The notes beneath the pieces were generated by a model. The model had not been told where the DNA came from. It worked only from the letters and a program-made list of their open reading frames with translations, and made no database searches. From Sorex araneus (taxonomy: Eukaryota; Chordata; Mammalia; Eulipotyphla; Soricidae), in assembly GCF_027595985.1 (NCBI RefSeq), contig NC_073311.1, positions 52,553,292 through 52,617,291 of the forward strand: a stretch of DNA of 64,000 bases. The letters are read 5' to 3'. The first letter of the stretch is position 1, and each line of letters begins with the position of its first letter. Position numbers and translations under genes: made by a program. This document shows, piece by piece, positions 20,858 through 30,589 of this stretch.

Positions 20858-21769
20858 TTACTCCCTTCCTCTCGGAGGGAACCTAAGCCACCACAGAAAT
20901 AACAGAAAAGCCTGTTTCAACTTCTTGTTTCCCCAAATCAGAAAAACCGAGTGACCTGAAGGATAGAGGATGAAGAGAGTAGTGTAAATCATTTGAATCG
21001 GTTTGTTCAGGAGCTTATCAATAGTCAAGATTGAGAAGATTACTTCCAGGAAGTAAATTACATAGAGAAGGAGAAAGGAGACCAAGGTTTTCAAGGCTCT
21101 GACATGGACCTGCGTGCTGGCATCTTGCCATCCTTGGCCTCTGAGCTGTACCTTCTTGAGATGTTTCCACAGAGAAAAGATAAGCAGCACAAAAGATGTC
21201 AGAGACATGGTAAAGGGTACTAATTTAGCTAGTAGATGTATAGTCCAATGTGAAACCTTTACAATATGTCTGAATTCAGCCTTCCAAGTCACGTTTCCTT
21301 CACTTCCATTTATTATCATAATCTCATGAATGCTTAAAGATGCAAGTTGCATAATCAAAAAGATCAAACTCCCCAACAGTATTTTGAGAAGTACACTTTT
21401 AACCCTCTGCTTTAGGTAAATAAATAGAAAACTAGAGAAATTGACTACCTTCAGTAAATAAAATATACTCAGACCTGTAGTAAACCAGATGTTAAAATGG
21501 GTGCTCAATGTCCAGGCAATATGAACAATAATTACGTTTTTAAAATGAAATAAAGCTGGATTAAATACAGTTGAATGCCAATAACTTAAAACTACCCACA
21601 GCAAACTAATTCTGGAGACAGCCAAAGCAGTGAGCATTTGATCCACTAAGGAGATCTTTTGTCTCTTGATCCAGTCATTGCAATTCACCAGCACTATGAA
21701 TCCATTGGCGAGATTCCCCAGAAGAAATTCTGCTATTACTAAGAAGGAAATAAAATTCAAAGTTGCCAT
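20858..21769 (-). CDS. Intact bitter taste receptor, TAS2R46 group (copy 1)
   Basis: A single exon encodes a 303-residue seven-transmembrane bitter receptor. Group markers shared with human TAS2R46/31/30/43/20/50 are G-N-L-A-N-G-F-I-V-L-V-N in TM1 (18-29), W-I-K-R-Q-K-I-S (33-40), L-T-A-L-A-V-S-R-I-S-L-L-W in TM2 (46-58), the sequon N-V-T before W-K in extracellular loop 2 (159-161, with a second N-G-S at 154-156), S-L-W-K-H-L-K-K-V-Q-L at the end of TM5, T-Q-V-H-V-R-A-L-K-T before TM6, and I-W-G-N-K-K-L-K-Q in TM7. The usual F-L-K-I-A-N-F-S reads L-L-K-V-V-N-F-S. The start at 21769 gives an N-terminus two residues shorter than human TAS2R46 and is the first ATG of the frame. One-to-one orthology with a human gene is unlikely because this group expanded separately in different mammals. 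Confidence 0.93.
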   Translation of the reverse strand: MATLNFISFLVIAEFLLGNLANGFIVLVNCNDWIKRQKISLVDQMLTALAVSRISLLWVVLSYWHSTVFNPALFHFKNVIIVHIAWTLSTHFNIWFTTGLSIFYLLKVVNFSSFLFIYLKQRVKSVLLKILLGSLIFLIMQLASLSIHEIMIINGSEGNVTWKAEFRHIVKVSHWTIHLLAKLVPFTMSLTSFVLLIFSLWKHLKKVQLRGQGWQDASTQVHVRALKTLVSFLLLYVIYFLEVIFSILTIDKLLNKPIQMIYTTLFILYPSGHSVFLIWGNKKLKQAFLLFLWWLRFPPRGRE

Positions 21770-22074
21770 GTCTTTTTTTAAAAAAAAAGAAAGAAAAAAG
21801 CCACTTCAAAAACCACTAATGTTGCCTTTTTTTACCTTGATTTCTATGTATGGCCAATTTTTGGCTAAAATTTCTGATCCTTTTCAGTTCTGTCCAATGT
21901 CACGCAGGAAAGCAGTGGAGTATATGCTGATCATGAGACTCAATGCTCTCTTTACAGAAAAATACATTCCTACTAGCTCAAATGGACTCCTTTTAATGAA
22001 CAATCAGTCCTTGCCGTAGGCTAAGGTACTTCATAAATGATGTTAGACTGAACACTGAATTCTCATTTGCCGGC

Positions 22075-22082
22075 ATGCAAAT
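22075..22082 (-). promoter_or_regulatory. Octamer upstream of TAS2R (20858 gene)
   Basis: ATGCAAAT on the plus strand, 306 bp upstream of the ATG at 21769, within CCGGCATGCAAATAAGGACA. ATTTGC just before it forms a partial palindrome. It corresponds to the site at 29621 by position and context. Confidence 0.55.
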
Positions 22083-22109
22083 AAGGACAGAGTGACTTCA
22101 GCTTTCTTT

Positions 22110-22435
22110 TGTTCCATCTTTCCATAATTGATTCATTCTATTTATTTTTTTATTTTTATGAATTTGTTTTCATAAAAATGAAAAGCTTTTATGGAATAAG
22201 AGACATCAGGATCAAAGTGCAAAGATATTTCAGGGAATTGTGGATATTAGTAATGCATATAATAAAAAAATGGTTATGTCTGAAATACACAGCAACAATT
22301 GGAAAAAAGTGGGTAATGATGTCAACCAGAGATTTTTCAGAAGAATCCTGAGATGCTTACAAACATGTGAAATTGATTCCTCGTTTCACTAGTATCAGGG
22401 AAGTCGAAAACAACAATCTAATTTATGTCTTCTCC
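22110..22435. other. Intergenic DNA, 5' side of TAS2R
   Basis: AT-rich sequence upstream of the octamer. An 80-codon plus-strand frame here resembles nothing known. Confidence 0.35.
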
Positions 22436-22439
22436 ATTA

Positions 22440-22740
22440 AATAAGTATTTTTTTTTTTTGCTTTTTGGATCACACCTTAGAGCCATATTCCTCATCTTAC
22501 CCTGATTGTTCCTCTTTGTTCCTATCATTTCCCCCTCTTTAAAGGAGGGCTCCAATGGTAGCAGGAGAAAAGGGGCGAAGAAATTATTGGATACTTTCTG
22601 CTAAAAGGGGTCAAAGGTTTGGGCCACAGGTAGAGCTCCCCTAAGAAGAGGTGTCTGTCCATGGGTCCATGGTGGGAGTCAGACAGAATGCCCAATATCG
22701 GATGGATCAGCACCTTGAATTTAAATATTTTGAACTAGAT
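22440..22740 (-). repeat. Possible retroviral remnant with polypurine-like tract
   Basis: On the minus strand AAAGAGGGGGAAATGATAGG (about 22542-22523) resembles a retroviral polypurine tract, preceded by a short decayed open stretch. A T-rich stretch and a SINE-like GCTTTTTGGATCACACC lie beside it. The retroviral reading is weak. Confidence 0.25.
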
Positions 22741-22938
22741 AATTTTTAATAAGATATTTGAGAATATTTTAGTGTGAATAAGAAATGAAAAGACCCAAAA
22801 TCTTAATACTTTCCCCTCCCCATAAAATCTTTTCTTTTAATATAATCTGCCTTTCATTTCCACCCATTGAGATTTTCTCTTTGACTTTTTATTTCTGAAG
22901 TATTTAATAAGTTAAATTGTTTAAATTGTCTTCTCTGG

Positions 22939-23111
22939 GGGCCGGAGCGATAGCACAGCGGGTAGGGCATTTGCCTTGCACGCGGCCGACCCGGGTTCGA
23001 TCCCCGGCATCCCATATGGTCCCCCAAGCATCTCGAGGAGTAATTCCTGAGTGCAAAGCCAGGAGTAACCCCTGAGCATTGCTGGGTGTGACCCAAAAAG
23101 CAAAAAAAAAA
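22939..23111 (+). repeat. Reference-quality A-tailed SINE with 16-bp duplication
   Basis: The best-preserved A-tailed copy: head GGGCCGGAGCGATAGCACAG, A-box-like TAGCACAGCGGGTAGGGC, anticodon-loop region CCTTGCACGCGG, and B box GGTTCGATCCC. It ends in ACCCAAAAAGC and a pure A tail. A perfect 16-bp duplication AAATTGTCTTCTCTGG brackets it (22923-22938 and 23112-23127). The head aligns to tRNA-Ala (TGC). Confidence 0.95.
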
Positions 23112-23127
23112 AAATTGTCTTCTCTGG

Positions 23128-23640
23128 GTTTTTACAGTTATTTGAATTGATGGATTGAAATGTTTTGAGAAAACTTTCAGGCCATAACTTCTTCCTTATT
23201 TTAACTTCTGCTTTAACAGAACTCTTGAAATATGTTGGGCTTTCTACTGTGATCTTAACATTTACTGTCTAGCCTGAATTTCCCACTTCTTTTCCTCCTT
23301 AGGTTTCTTTCTAGGTAGTGTATTCCAATTCACTTATTTTCTTTTCCACAGTGTCTAACCAGTAGTTTAAAATATGTATTGAATTTGGGGAGAGAGCTGT
23401 CTCCCAAAGTGTGCTCAAAAGGGCTGGGGCTCCTTCCAGTGGTTCTCCTACAAACACAAGAGTCTAAGGACACAGTGCTCCTTAGGCCCGGTGAAGCCAC
23501 TGTGCCCTGGCCAGGTTGCTGTGCTTAGAGGACAGTGTGATTCTGATGTTCAAACCAGTGTTGGCCACATACAAAGCAAGCACCTTAACTCCTGTACTAT
23601 TTTTCTGGCTCTCTATTAAATTTTTATTTATTTACTTATT
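23128..23640. other. Intergenic DNA without recognised gene
   Basis: No gene seen. The part near 23400-23600 has old antisense SINE traces (GTGATTCTGATGTTCAAACC and TGGCCACATACAAAGCAAGC). Confidence 0.4.
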
Positions 23641-23642
23641 CA

Positions 23643-23811
23643 TTTTGCATTTTGGGTCACACTCGGTGATGCACAGGGCTTACTCCTGGCTCTGCACTCA
23701 GAAATTACTCATGGCGGTGCTCAGGGGACCATATGGGATGCTGGGAATCGAACCCGGGTCGGCAGCGTGCAAGGCAAACGCCCTACCCATTGTGCTATCA
23801 CTCCAGCCCCT
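23643..23811 (-). repeat. A-tailed SINE, minus strand
   Basis: Antisense copy from TGCATTTTGGGTCACACTCG to GCTATCACTCCAGCCCC. TCTATTAAATTTTTAT occurs before it and TCTATTAAATTTTTTAT after it, indicating a long target duplication. Confidence 0.9.
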
Positions 23812-24699
23812 CTATTAAATTTTTTATCTTGATTATTTGTCAATTTTATTTTATTTTTTATTTTTATTTTCAATTTTAACAAATTAAACTAAACCATCTT
23901 TAGTATTAGACACTGGCCTTTGATCTGCAGATATGAATTAGCAGCTATAGGAAACTTATTATAATACTCAAAGCTCTGAGCTCTTGAAAAGAGCATAGCT
24001 TTTCTTGGATGGGGGACTAGTGAAGCTCTGTAATTGACACAGGCTCTCGCCATAGCGAGAGTCAAGAAACAAAACATCATTCAAAATGTCATTCAAATAA
24101 GCAAATGGTAACATATCAATCAAGGACATCATCCTAGTCCATGAATTGTGCTGTCAGTCCTTTAACTTTTTTTTACTAATGTTACAAATATGATTCTGTG
24201 CCTTAATTCTATGAGTTTAAGATCATTTAAATAATTTGTTGAATACATTTAAAGTTAAAATCTCTCAATTTCTAAATATACTACTCTTGTCCGATAAAGT
24301 CAGTCATTCAAAATTATCTTTAATAAATTACTTAGCTATTGCCCAATTAATTGTGTAAATATTTTCAATTTTAAAAAAATCATATAAATCATTCAATAAG
24401 ACACATTGTAATAATAAAGTTGTTGATAGTGGTGGTTACATAAAACAGGAGAAATCCAATAATAACTGTAATTTTTTGCGGTTTTCTAACTGGTAGTTCA
24501 TGGGCAAGGGAGAACACTGCCAATCTTCTCCATGCTTTTGGTCATCTCAACAGTGCAGTTGGCTTGAAATGGCACTTTCACCAAGATTAACTTAATCAAA
24601 ATTAAATTATTTTCAGCACTTTTGATAATTTGCTTCCTGTTTCTCCTTTGCTTTGTTCAAACAATCATGTCAAAACTGGCCTCAAAGTACTACTACTCA
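23812..24699. other. AT-rich intergenic DNA
   Basis: Nothing recognisable. A 63-codon minus-strand frame at 23889-24080 is not similar to any family known to me. Confidence 0.4.
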
Positions 24700-24885
24700 G
24701 GGCTGGAGCGATAGCACAGCGGGTAGGGCATTTGCCTTGTACACGGCCCACACCGGTTTGATTCCCAGCATCCCATATGGTCCCCTGAGCAGCGCCGGGA
24801 GCAATTCCTGAGTGCATAAACCAGGAATAATCCCTGTGCATCGCTGGGTGTGACCCAAAAACCAAAAAAAGAGAAAAAAAAAGGT
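24700..24885 (+). repeat. A-tailed SINE
   Basis: GGGCTGGAGCGATAGCACAG to CAAAAAAAGAGAAAAAAAAA. Near-consensus. Confidence 0.92.
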
Positions 24886-24999
24886 AACACTACTTTGGGT
24901 TTTTTTTTTTTTGCCCTTTCATTTTGTCGTGTGCCATTATTCTATGTAATAAAGAAATAAATTATTGGAGTGTTTATGGGAGGTGTGGTTTTTTAATTT

Positions 25000-25235
25000 T
25001 TTTATTTTATAAGATAGTTCAAAAGGTTTTATTACATATAATATTCAAACACCAATCCCACTACCATTATACCTTCCCACCACCAAGTTTGGGATGTTTC
25101 CACCCCAAGCCCCAAGTCCTGTTCCAAAGCACAACCGAAATAATATATTTTGTATTGACAGTTATTGAAAAACCACTGAAAAATGCTACAAAAAAGTATC
25201 CATAGAGGAAAGAGTGTGAAGATTGTTTTGTTTTG
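25000..25235 (-). repeat. L1 3' end, minus strand
   Basis: AATATTCAAACACCAATCCC, CCTTCCCACCACCAAGTTTG and CACCCCAAGCCCCAAGTCC is the antisense L1 3' UTR of a diverged subfamily. Confidence 0.6.
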
Positions 25236-25351
25236 TCAAGGGTCATTAAGACATTCTTTAGGATATCACTGACATGTTCTTAAAGGTATATGAGCTTTTG
25301 ATATGAGCTTTTGTACATATACCTGAAAATATATATATGCATATATACATA

Positions 25352-25602
25352 CATCACTTTATCACTGTCACTGTCATCCCGTTTCTCATCGATTTGCTCG
25401 AGCAGGCACCAGTAACATCTCCATTGTGAGACTTGTTACTGTTTTTGGCATATCGAATATGCCACAGGCAGCTTGTCAGGCTCTGCTATGTGGGCAGGAT
25501 ACTTTCGGTAGCTTGCCAGGCTCCCGAGAGGGATGGAGGGATCGAACCCGGGTCGACGGCGTGCAAAGCAAATGCCCTACCGGCTCTGCTATCGCTCCAG
25601 GC
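25352..25602 (-). repeat. SINE with RTE-type 3' end
   Basis: Antisense copy from CACTTTATCACTGTCACTGT to GCTATCGCTCCAGGCC. The B box GGTTCGA is intact. It is followed directly by a TG/TA microsatellite. Confidence 0.9.
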
Positions 25603-25607
25603 CACAT

Positions 25608-25624
25608 ATATGTGTGTGTGTGTA

Positions 25625-25659
<35 letters not shown>

Positions 25660-25660
25660 C
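25608..25660. repeat. (TG)n(TA)n microsatellite
   Basis: TGTGTGTGTGTATAATTATA, then a TATATATA run joining the SINE at 25352 to the dispersed repeat at 25655. Confidence 0.9.
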
Positions 25661-25912
25661 ACTCTATGATTTGTTGCCTACTATTTGAACCCCATCAAAT
25701 GTGCTGTGGTACTTATGGAGAATGGGTAGGGAGTGTCTTCTCGGCCGCGTGGTCCAGGAATATGTTCACTGGTACCTGAGGCTCAGCGGGATCGTGTGGG
25801 GAGCGGCCTTGGGCATGGCAACAGTTGGGTTCTGGTGATTTTTGGCTGCCGGGGCTGGGTCCCTTGGGGCGGGGAAGGCTCTCATCCACCCAAGAGGTGG
25901 TCTTTTTGTTTG
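25655..25912 (+). repeat. Dispersed repeat X, copy 1
   Basis: This GC-richer segment recurs at 44335-44590 (minus) and 47450-47690 (plus). Shared blocks are GATTTGTTGCCTACTNTTTG (not in the third copy), GTCCAGGAATATGTT, and GGGTCCCTTGGGGCGGGGA before GGCTCTCA. Each copy has a (TA)n run at the same end. Family unknown to me. Confidence 0.6.
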
Positions 25913-25914
25913 TT

Positions 25915-26090
25915 TTTTGTTTGGGGGGGCTTTGGTTTGGGGCCACACCAAGATGTGCTTACCTCTGGCTCTGAGTTCAGGGATCACTTATGGCATATTC
26001 AGGGGACTATACAGGGTACCAGGGATTGAACCCAGGTCAGTCATGAGCAAGGCAAGTGCTTTACCTGCTCTACTGCCTCTCTGGCCCCCA
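25915..26090 (-). repeat. SINE, minus strand, diverged
   Basis: GGGGCCACACCAAGATGTGC, GGGATTGAACCCAGGTCAGT and CTACTGCCTCTCTGGCCCCC mark a diverged antisense SINE. Confidence 0.7.
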
Positions 26091-26243
26091 GTGTACACTA
26101 TTCTTAACAGATTTCCATAGCATCATTTGCAAGCAAAATTTTCCCATCTGTTTATTTGCATTTCTACATATTGTGATTAACTGGTTGTTTTATTACAGTA
26201 GACAAAATAGCATTACATATACATATAAATAAATGCACTTATT

Positions 26244-26306
26244 ACACTGAATAAATTTAATTGTTTATTTTACTCTTGAACATTATTTTATTGTGTGGAT
26301 ATGGCA
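26244..26306 (+). repeat. 63-bp direct repeat, left copy
   Basis: ACACTGAATAAATTTAATTG to TGTGTGGATATGGCA recurs at 28037-28099 with only two mismatches. The pair brackets the TAS2R pseudogene. Confidence 0.9.
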
Positions 26307-27029
26307 TTGTTGATTTATTCACTTTATCACTGATATATATTTTGATGGCTTCTTCATTTCTGCTATAAAGGAAAGTGGTTATATGAACATTCTACAAATA
26401 TATTCTGTATACATGTACAAAGAATTATTTCAATTATGTTGAATAGTAGGAACACAATTAAAGGTAGGTCTTGAGAAAAATTTCTTCACTTTAATCACAT
26501 AATGCTATTCTATTGTAAAATGTTATTTACCAATATATAATTCAATATAGTATGTGAAAGTTCCTATTTTTGTTATTCCAAATTTAGCAGTATAAGTCAA
26601 CATTTACACTCTTATTTACATAAAGTTTATAGAGCTTAATAATCAAACCTTATAATTTTCCCATTCAAAATTCTCCAATTATATCTATCTCAAAATTATA
26701 TATTAGCAATGTCATATACATTTAGTATTATGCATTATTACTGTCACTATATATATAGCTTTTAAAATTTTCTTCTCTGCTTCTTAAATACTCTTTTATA
26801 ACTGCAAACCTACTAGAGCTATTTCTATTACATGACCAAGTTACCTTATTTTAAGAAAATATGGTTACTTAAAGGCATAAGGAAAATCTCACTACTACAA
26901 GCAATACATAAAAGGTCCCAATAAGGGGGGAAATAGTAAAATTGAAAATAAAACCATCTCCTATGAAAGCATTTTCTCACAGAATGCAAAATGCTCTTTC
27001 AAAATCCACAAAATTAAAAGTTTTAATTT

Positions 27030-27850
27030 TCTTCCAGGGAATTGAAGATGCCACAGTAGAGTTGATACATTCTGTCCTAGCTCTCTCTTTCCCAAAATTA
27101 CCATAAATGAGTGCCCTGAGGCAAAGGTCACTGAACACACTCTGATAAGACGCAAGGTCCTGGACCTCTGCCCCTTGAGGAAAAGCCCACTGGCTGTTAA
27201 ACAGAAATTAATGATGAGAGGAGGAAGAAGACTTCACCATATTCAGAGGCCTTTGATGGTCTCTGTGCTGAAGTTCCTCAAGGTCAGGGATCAGGTGCAA
27301 ATTCCTAGTGTGTTTCATCAAGGACTGGACTAATAGGAGTAAAGTCAGGGACAGGAGACAGAGAATAACATCAATCAAGCTAAGAAGGATGCGACTATGC
27401 ACATCAAAGATTTTATTTCCACGCAAGAGCAAAAACTCATCATCATTTCTTCACTATAATCTTTCATCATCTTCATAAGTGTTTGTCCACAATTCAGCAA
27501 TAGTATTATGCACTGACAGGTTAACAAACAATAACAACAAAGACCCCGGGCAAGATATAAGAACCACTGCTTATCCTCTATTTTGGTCAGAAAAGGAATG
27601 GGAGAAACTGGCTATTTTAAGCAAGGAGAAATGATTAGGTAGGTGGTGAATCAGGTAACTGATTCTATTGCAAATAATGGTCAACACCTTTGCCATAGCA
27701 TACGGCTGTGAAGACCGGCTTATTATCAAAGGATCCAACAGTGTTACCCACAGTTGAAGACTTTTAATCACTGCAAAGCTGATAAGAACTAAATGAGCTA
27801 ATTAGACATTCCCATTTCTGGTCATGATCAATATTTATCTCTTGTAAAAC
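27030..27850 (-). pseudogene. TAS2R pseudogene, multiply broken
   Basis: Three minus-strand frames carry successive parts of one bitter taste receptor. First is the TM2 to TM3 region (K-S-L-Q-L-W-V-T-L-L-D-P-L, then L-L-K-I-A-S-F-S-H-S; 27571-27771). Second is TM5 and the third intracellular loop (S-L-M-K-H-T-R-N-L-H-L, 27208-27432). Third is TM7 and the tail (G-H-S-F-M-V-I-L-G-K-R-E-L-G-Q, then L-L-W-H-L-Q-F-P-G-R-K; about 27030-27130). The first loop is recognisable but shifted near 27815 (D-Q-K-W-E-C, as D-Q-E-W-E-V in the 6474 copy). At least three frameshifts and several stops are present, and the conserved N of the TM7 G-N-x-K-L motif reads K. It groups with the 6474 and 12750 copies. 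Confidence 0.82.
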
Positions 27851-28036
27851 AATATCTTTCTAATTTTTTTGTCAACTACTATTATCTAATAGTCCTTAGT
27901 GCTTTCTTATATATATGCAAAATACATATATACAAAATGTAGGTATAAGTTTGTAACATTAGGTTGCTTAACGAAGAAAATATTGGTTAATGGTATATTA
28001 ATCATAGTCTTTCTTTTTTCTTTTAAAAAAATAAAC

Positions 28037-28099
28037 ACACTGAATAAATTTAATTGTTTATTTTACTGTTGAACATTATTTTATTGTGTGGACATGGCA
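28037..28099 (+). repeat. 63-bp direct repeat, right copy
   Basis: Differs from 26244-26306 by two substitutions only, much closer than the surrounding unit is to its relatives. It is followed by AAGGAGATTATG, AAGATAATCTCCCTCATAAT and AAGATTATGAGGGAGATTATC, a small inverted-repeat cluster. Confidence 0.9.
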
Positions 28100-28194
28100 A
28101 GGAGATTATGAAGATAATCTCCCTCATAATAAGATTATGAGGGAGATTATCTTACTCTATCGTTGAAAGTAACTCAATTGTCTACCCATTAGAA

Positions 28195-28310
28195 AGTTCA
28201 AGCAATAGTACAGGGTTTAAGACATTTGCCTTGCAGAACCTGGTTCAATGCACAGCACTGTCAGAAATGATCCCAATGACAGAGCACAACCAGATGTGGC
28301 CAAATTTACC
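28195..28310 (+). repeat. Old SINE piece
   Basis: TTCAAGCAATAGTACAGGGT and CAATGCACAGCACTGTCAGA with CACAACCAGATGTGGCC outline a diverged sense SINE. Confidence 0.5.
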
Positions 28311-28410
28311 AACAACACAAAATACAGACCCATTAGAAAGATCAGGCAGAACAGAAAACTTGGCTGATGCTATAGTTTGTCTTCTGCCTAAAGACACACT
28401 CGAACCCAGT

Positions 28411-29331
28411 TTACTCCCTGTCTCGGAGCCCGGATCTCAGCTGCCGCAAATATGTCAGGAAGGCCCGTGTCAGCTTCTTGTTTCCCCAAATCAGGATGAG
28501 TGAGTGACTTGACGGGTACAGGACTAATAGAGCATTGCAAAACATGAGGACCAGTTTGTTCATCAGCTTATTAAAATTCAAAAATGAGACCAGCGTGTCA
28601 AAGAAGTAAATGGCAAACAGCAGGAGGAAGGAGACCATGGTCTGCAAGGCTCTGATGTGGACCCTGGCGCTGGGATCTTGGGATCCTTGGCCACTGAGCT
28701 GCCTCTTCTTGAGATGTTTCCGCAGGGAATGGATCAACAGCACAAGAGACGCCAAGGACATGGTGAAGGGGATGAGGTTCGCTAGCAAGAACACTGCTGA
28801 ATTTGAAACCAGTATCAAGTGCCTCTCTTTAGTCTTCCACGTCACGTTTCCTTCCTTTTCATTAGAGAGCACAATCTCGTGGTTGCTTACCGATACAAGC
28901 TGAGAAGCCAAAAAGACCAAACTCCCCACCAGGATTACAAGAAGGACACTTTTAACTCTCCGCTTTAGGTAGAAAAACAGAAGGCTAGAGAAATTGGCTA
29001 TCTTCAGCAAGTAAAGTATGCTGAGGCTGGTAGCAAGCCAGGTGTTAAAATGGGTGTTCACTGTCCATGAGATATGAATGATGATTCGAAAGACTGTTAA
29101 GCTACTTAAAGCCGGATTGCTTGCAACGGAGTACCAATTTATTAATATTACCCAGAGAAAACTAACTCTGAAGATCGCCAGTGCTGTGACAACCTGATCC
29201 ACTAAGGAGAACTTTCGTCTCTTGATCCAGTCTGTGCAGTTCACCAGCACTATGAAGCCATTGGCAAAACTTCCTAGAACAAACTGTACAACTACTAGGA
29301 CGGTGAGAATGTACCATAGTAAAGTTATCAT
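28411..29331 (-). CDS. Intact bitter taste receptor, TAS2R46 group (copy 2)
   Basis: A single exon encodes a 306-residue TAS2R. The N-terminus M-I-T-L-L, then V-L-V-V-V-Q-F-V-L-G and F-A-N-G-F-I (23-28), has the same length and pattern as human TAS2R46/31, which supports the start at 29331. Further markers are W-I-K-R-R-K-F-S, Y-L-L-K-I-A-N-F-S at the end of TM3, K-R-R-V-K-S-V-L-L-V-I-L, the sequon N-V-T before W-K in extracellular loop 2, S-L-R-K-H-L-K-K-R-Q-L, R-V-H-I-R-A-L-Q-T-M-V-S, and H-S-L-I-L-I-W-G-N-K-K-L. The serine before the TM2 arginine (V-S-R in relatives) is phenylalanine here (I-F-R, residue 54). It is the nearest relative of the gene at 20858 in this window. Both probably arose from a shrew-lineage duplication, so no human symbol is assigned. 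Confidence 0.94.
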   Translation of the reverse strand: MITLLWYILTVLVVVQFVLGSFANGFIVLVNCTDWIKRRKFSLVDQVVTALAIFRVSFLWVILINWYSVASNPALSSLTVFRIIIHISWTVNTHFNTWLATSLSILYLLKIANFSSLLFFYLKRRVKSVLLVILVGSLVFLASQLVSVSNHEIVLSNEKEGNVTWKTKERHLILVSNSAVFLLANLIPFTMSLASLVLLIHSLRKHLKKRQLSGQGSQDPSARVHIRALQTMVSFLLLFAIYFFDTLVSFLNFNKLMNKLVLMFCNALLVLYPSSHSLILIWGNKKLTRAFLTYLRQLRSGLRDRE

Positions 29332-29339
29332 CTCTAGAA

Positions 29340-29995
29340 GACCAATTTAAAATCACTGATACTGGTTTTCTGATCTCGAGTTCTATGAGCAGTTGATTTC
29401 TAAGTGTTCAGTAAAGGTTTCTTGTCTCTTTCAATTTCTGTAACCATCAGCACGAGGCATACTACTAGATGGGTTCTAATACACTCAACAAAATAATAAA
29501 TAAATAAAACACATTGTTAACCTCCCTGAGGTCAAATAACTCCTATTCATACACTGCAAGTCCTTGTCACAGGCTAGGGTATTGCAGAATTAGTGCTAGT
29601 GTGAATTCTCACTTGCTAACATGCAAATAAGGGCACCTGTCCTGCAGTTTTACTCCTTTAACCTTTCCATGATTTGTGCTTCCTCAACCTCATTGTTCTC
29701 GTAAAATTTGCAAACACTTTACATAAAACAGTGAATACACAAACTATTAGATGGAGTTTTTCATCATTGAGCCCCTCATTATGAGTTATTTTTAATGCCA
29801 TACTTATATAAAAAGAATTCAAACTTTTTTATCAAAATCATCCAAGATTTACTTGGGATTCCCAGGAGAAGCAATATTCCATAATCTGGTTGTTAATAAC
29901 TAATATTTGTGAGTAGCTTGACTGTGAACAAGCTCCTAAATGTACACACACGAATATCATGGATAAATTCATGTACTGTTTGGGGCAGGATGTAC
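29340..29995. other. 5' flank of TAS2R and AT-rich DNA
   Basis: Holds the octamer at 29621. Otherwise no gene or clear repeat. Confidence 0.4.
29621..29628 (-). promoter_or_regulatory. Octamer upstream of TAS2R (28411 gene)
   Basis: ATGCAAAT on the plus strand, 290 bp upstream of the ATG at 29331, in the context GCTAACATGCAAATAAGGGC. The pyrimidine-rich CTTTAACCTTTCCATGATT that follows also resembles the region after the 22075 site. Confidence 0.55.
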
Positions 29996-30245
29996 ATCCA
30001 TCTAGACTGATCCCCCAAGTATTGCTGGGAATGACTCCCGAGCACAGTCCCTGAACACCACCAAGTGTGAACCAAAAAACAATATTGTGATAGCTAATGG
30101 CAATATCTAGACATTTTATAGATATCCCTGCAACTCCTGCCAAGCTGAGGCCTTGCTCCTGGCAGTGCTCAGGAAATCATGATATGCCTAAAATCAAAGC
30201 CTGGTTTCTTGAATGCAAAGCTCAATCTCTTGAGCTCTCTAATTG
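29995..30245. repeat. Two old SINE pieces in opposite directions
   Basis: The sense piece CCCCCAAGTATTGCTGGGAA ends with AAGTGTGAACCAAAAAAC (to 30080). The antisense piece GCTCCTGGCAGTGCTCAGGA runs to about 30240. Confidence 0.55.
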
Positions 30246-30407
30246 TTAATATTAAGAGATTAAATAAACTCTCAGGTCCTAATACTTCTATTAGGATTCA
30301 TTAAATATTATTTGATGCACTTGTTTTGGTCTATTTCTAGTAGAATGACAAGGTCAATTATACGTAAATCTGACTTGCCTCACAAAAAATTTAAAAATTC
30401 AAAAAGT

Positions 30408-30585
30408 GGGGCTGGAGTGATAGCACAGCGGGTAGGGCGTTTGCCTTGCACGCGGCCAACCCAGGTTCGATTCCCAGCATCCCATATGGTCCCCTGAGCA
30501 CCACCAGGGGTAATTCCTGAGTGCAGAGCCAGGAGTAACCCCTGTGCGTTGCCAGGTGTGACCCAAAAAGCAAAAAAAAATAAAC
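30408..30585 (+). repeat. A-tailed SINE
   Basis: GGGGCTGGAGTGATAGCACA to CCAAAAAGCAAAAAAAAATA. Near-consensus; AAAATTCAAAAAGT occurs on both sides. Confidence 0.92.
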
Positions 30586-30589
30586 AAAA

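Larger units (their letters stand above)
26110..27960 (-). repeat. TAS2R duplication unit D
   Basis: Flanks match units B and C: CTGTTTATTTGCATTTCTAC at 26149, ATTGTGTGGATATGGCA near 26290, and GGCATAAGGAAAATCTCACT near 26873, followed by the pseudogene at 27030-27850. Confidence 0.7.

Noticed and set aside
22440-22740. Firm call of a retroviral 3' end with polypurine tract
   Set aside because: Only a short purine run supports it. No LTR of the expected length follows, so it is listed at low confidence only.
22923-23127. Functional tRNA-Ala gene
   Set aside because: The A and B boxes belong to a SINE. The cloverleaf is degenerate and many copies exist.
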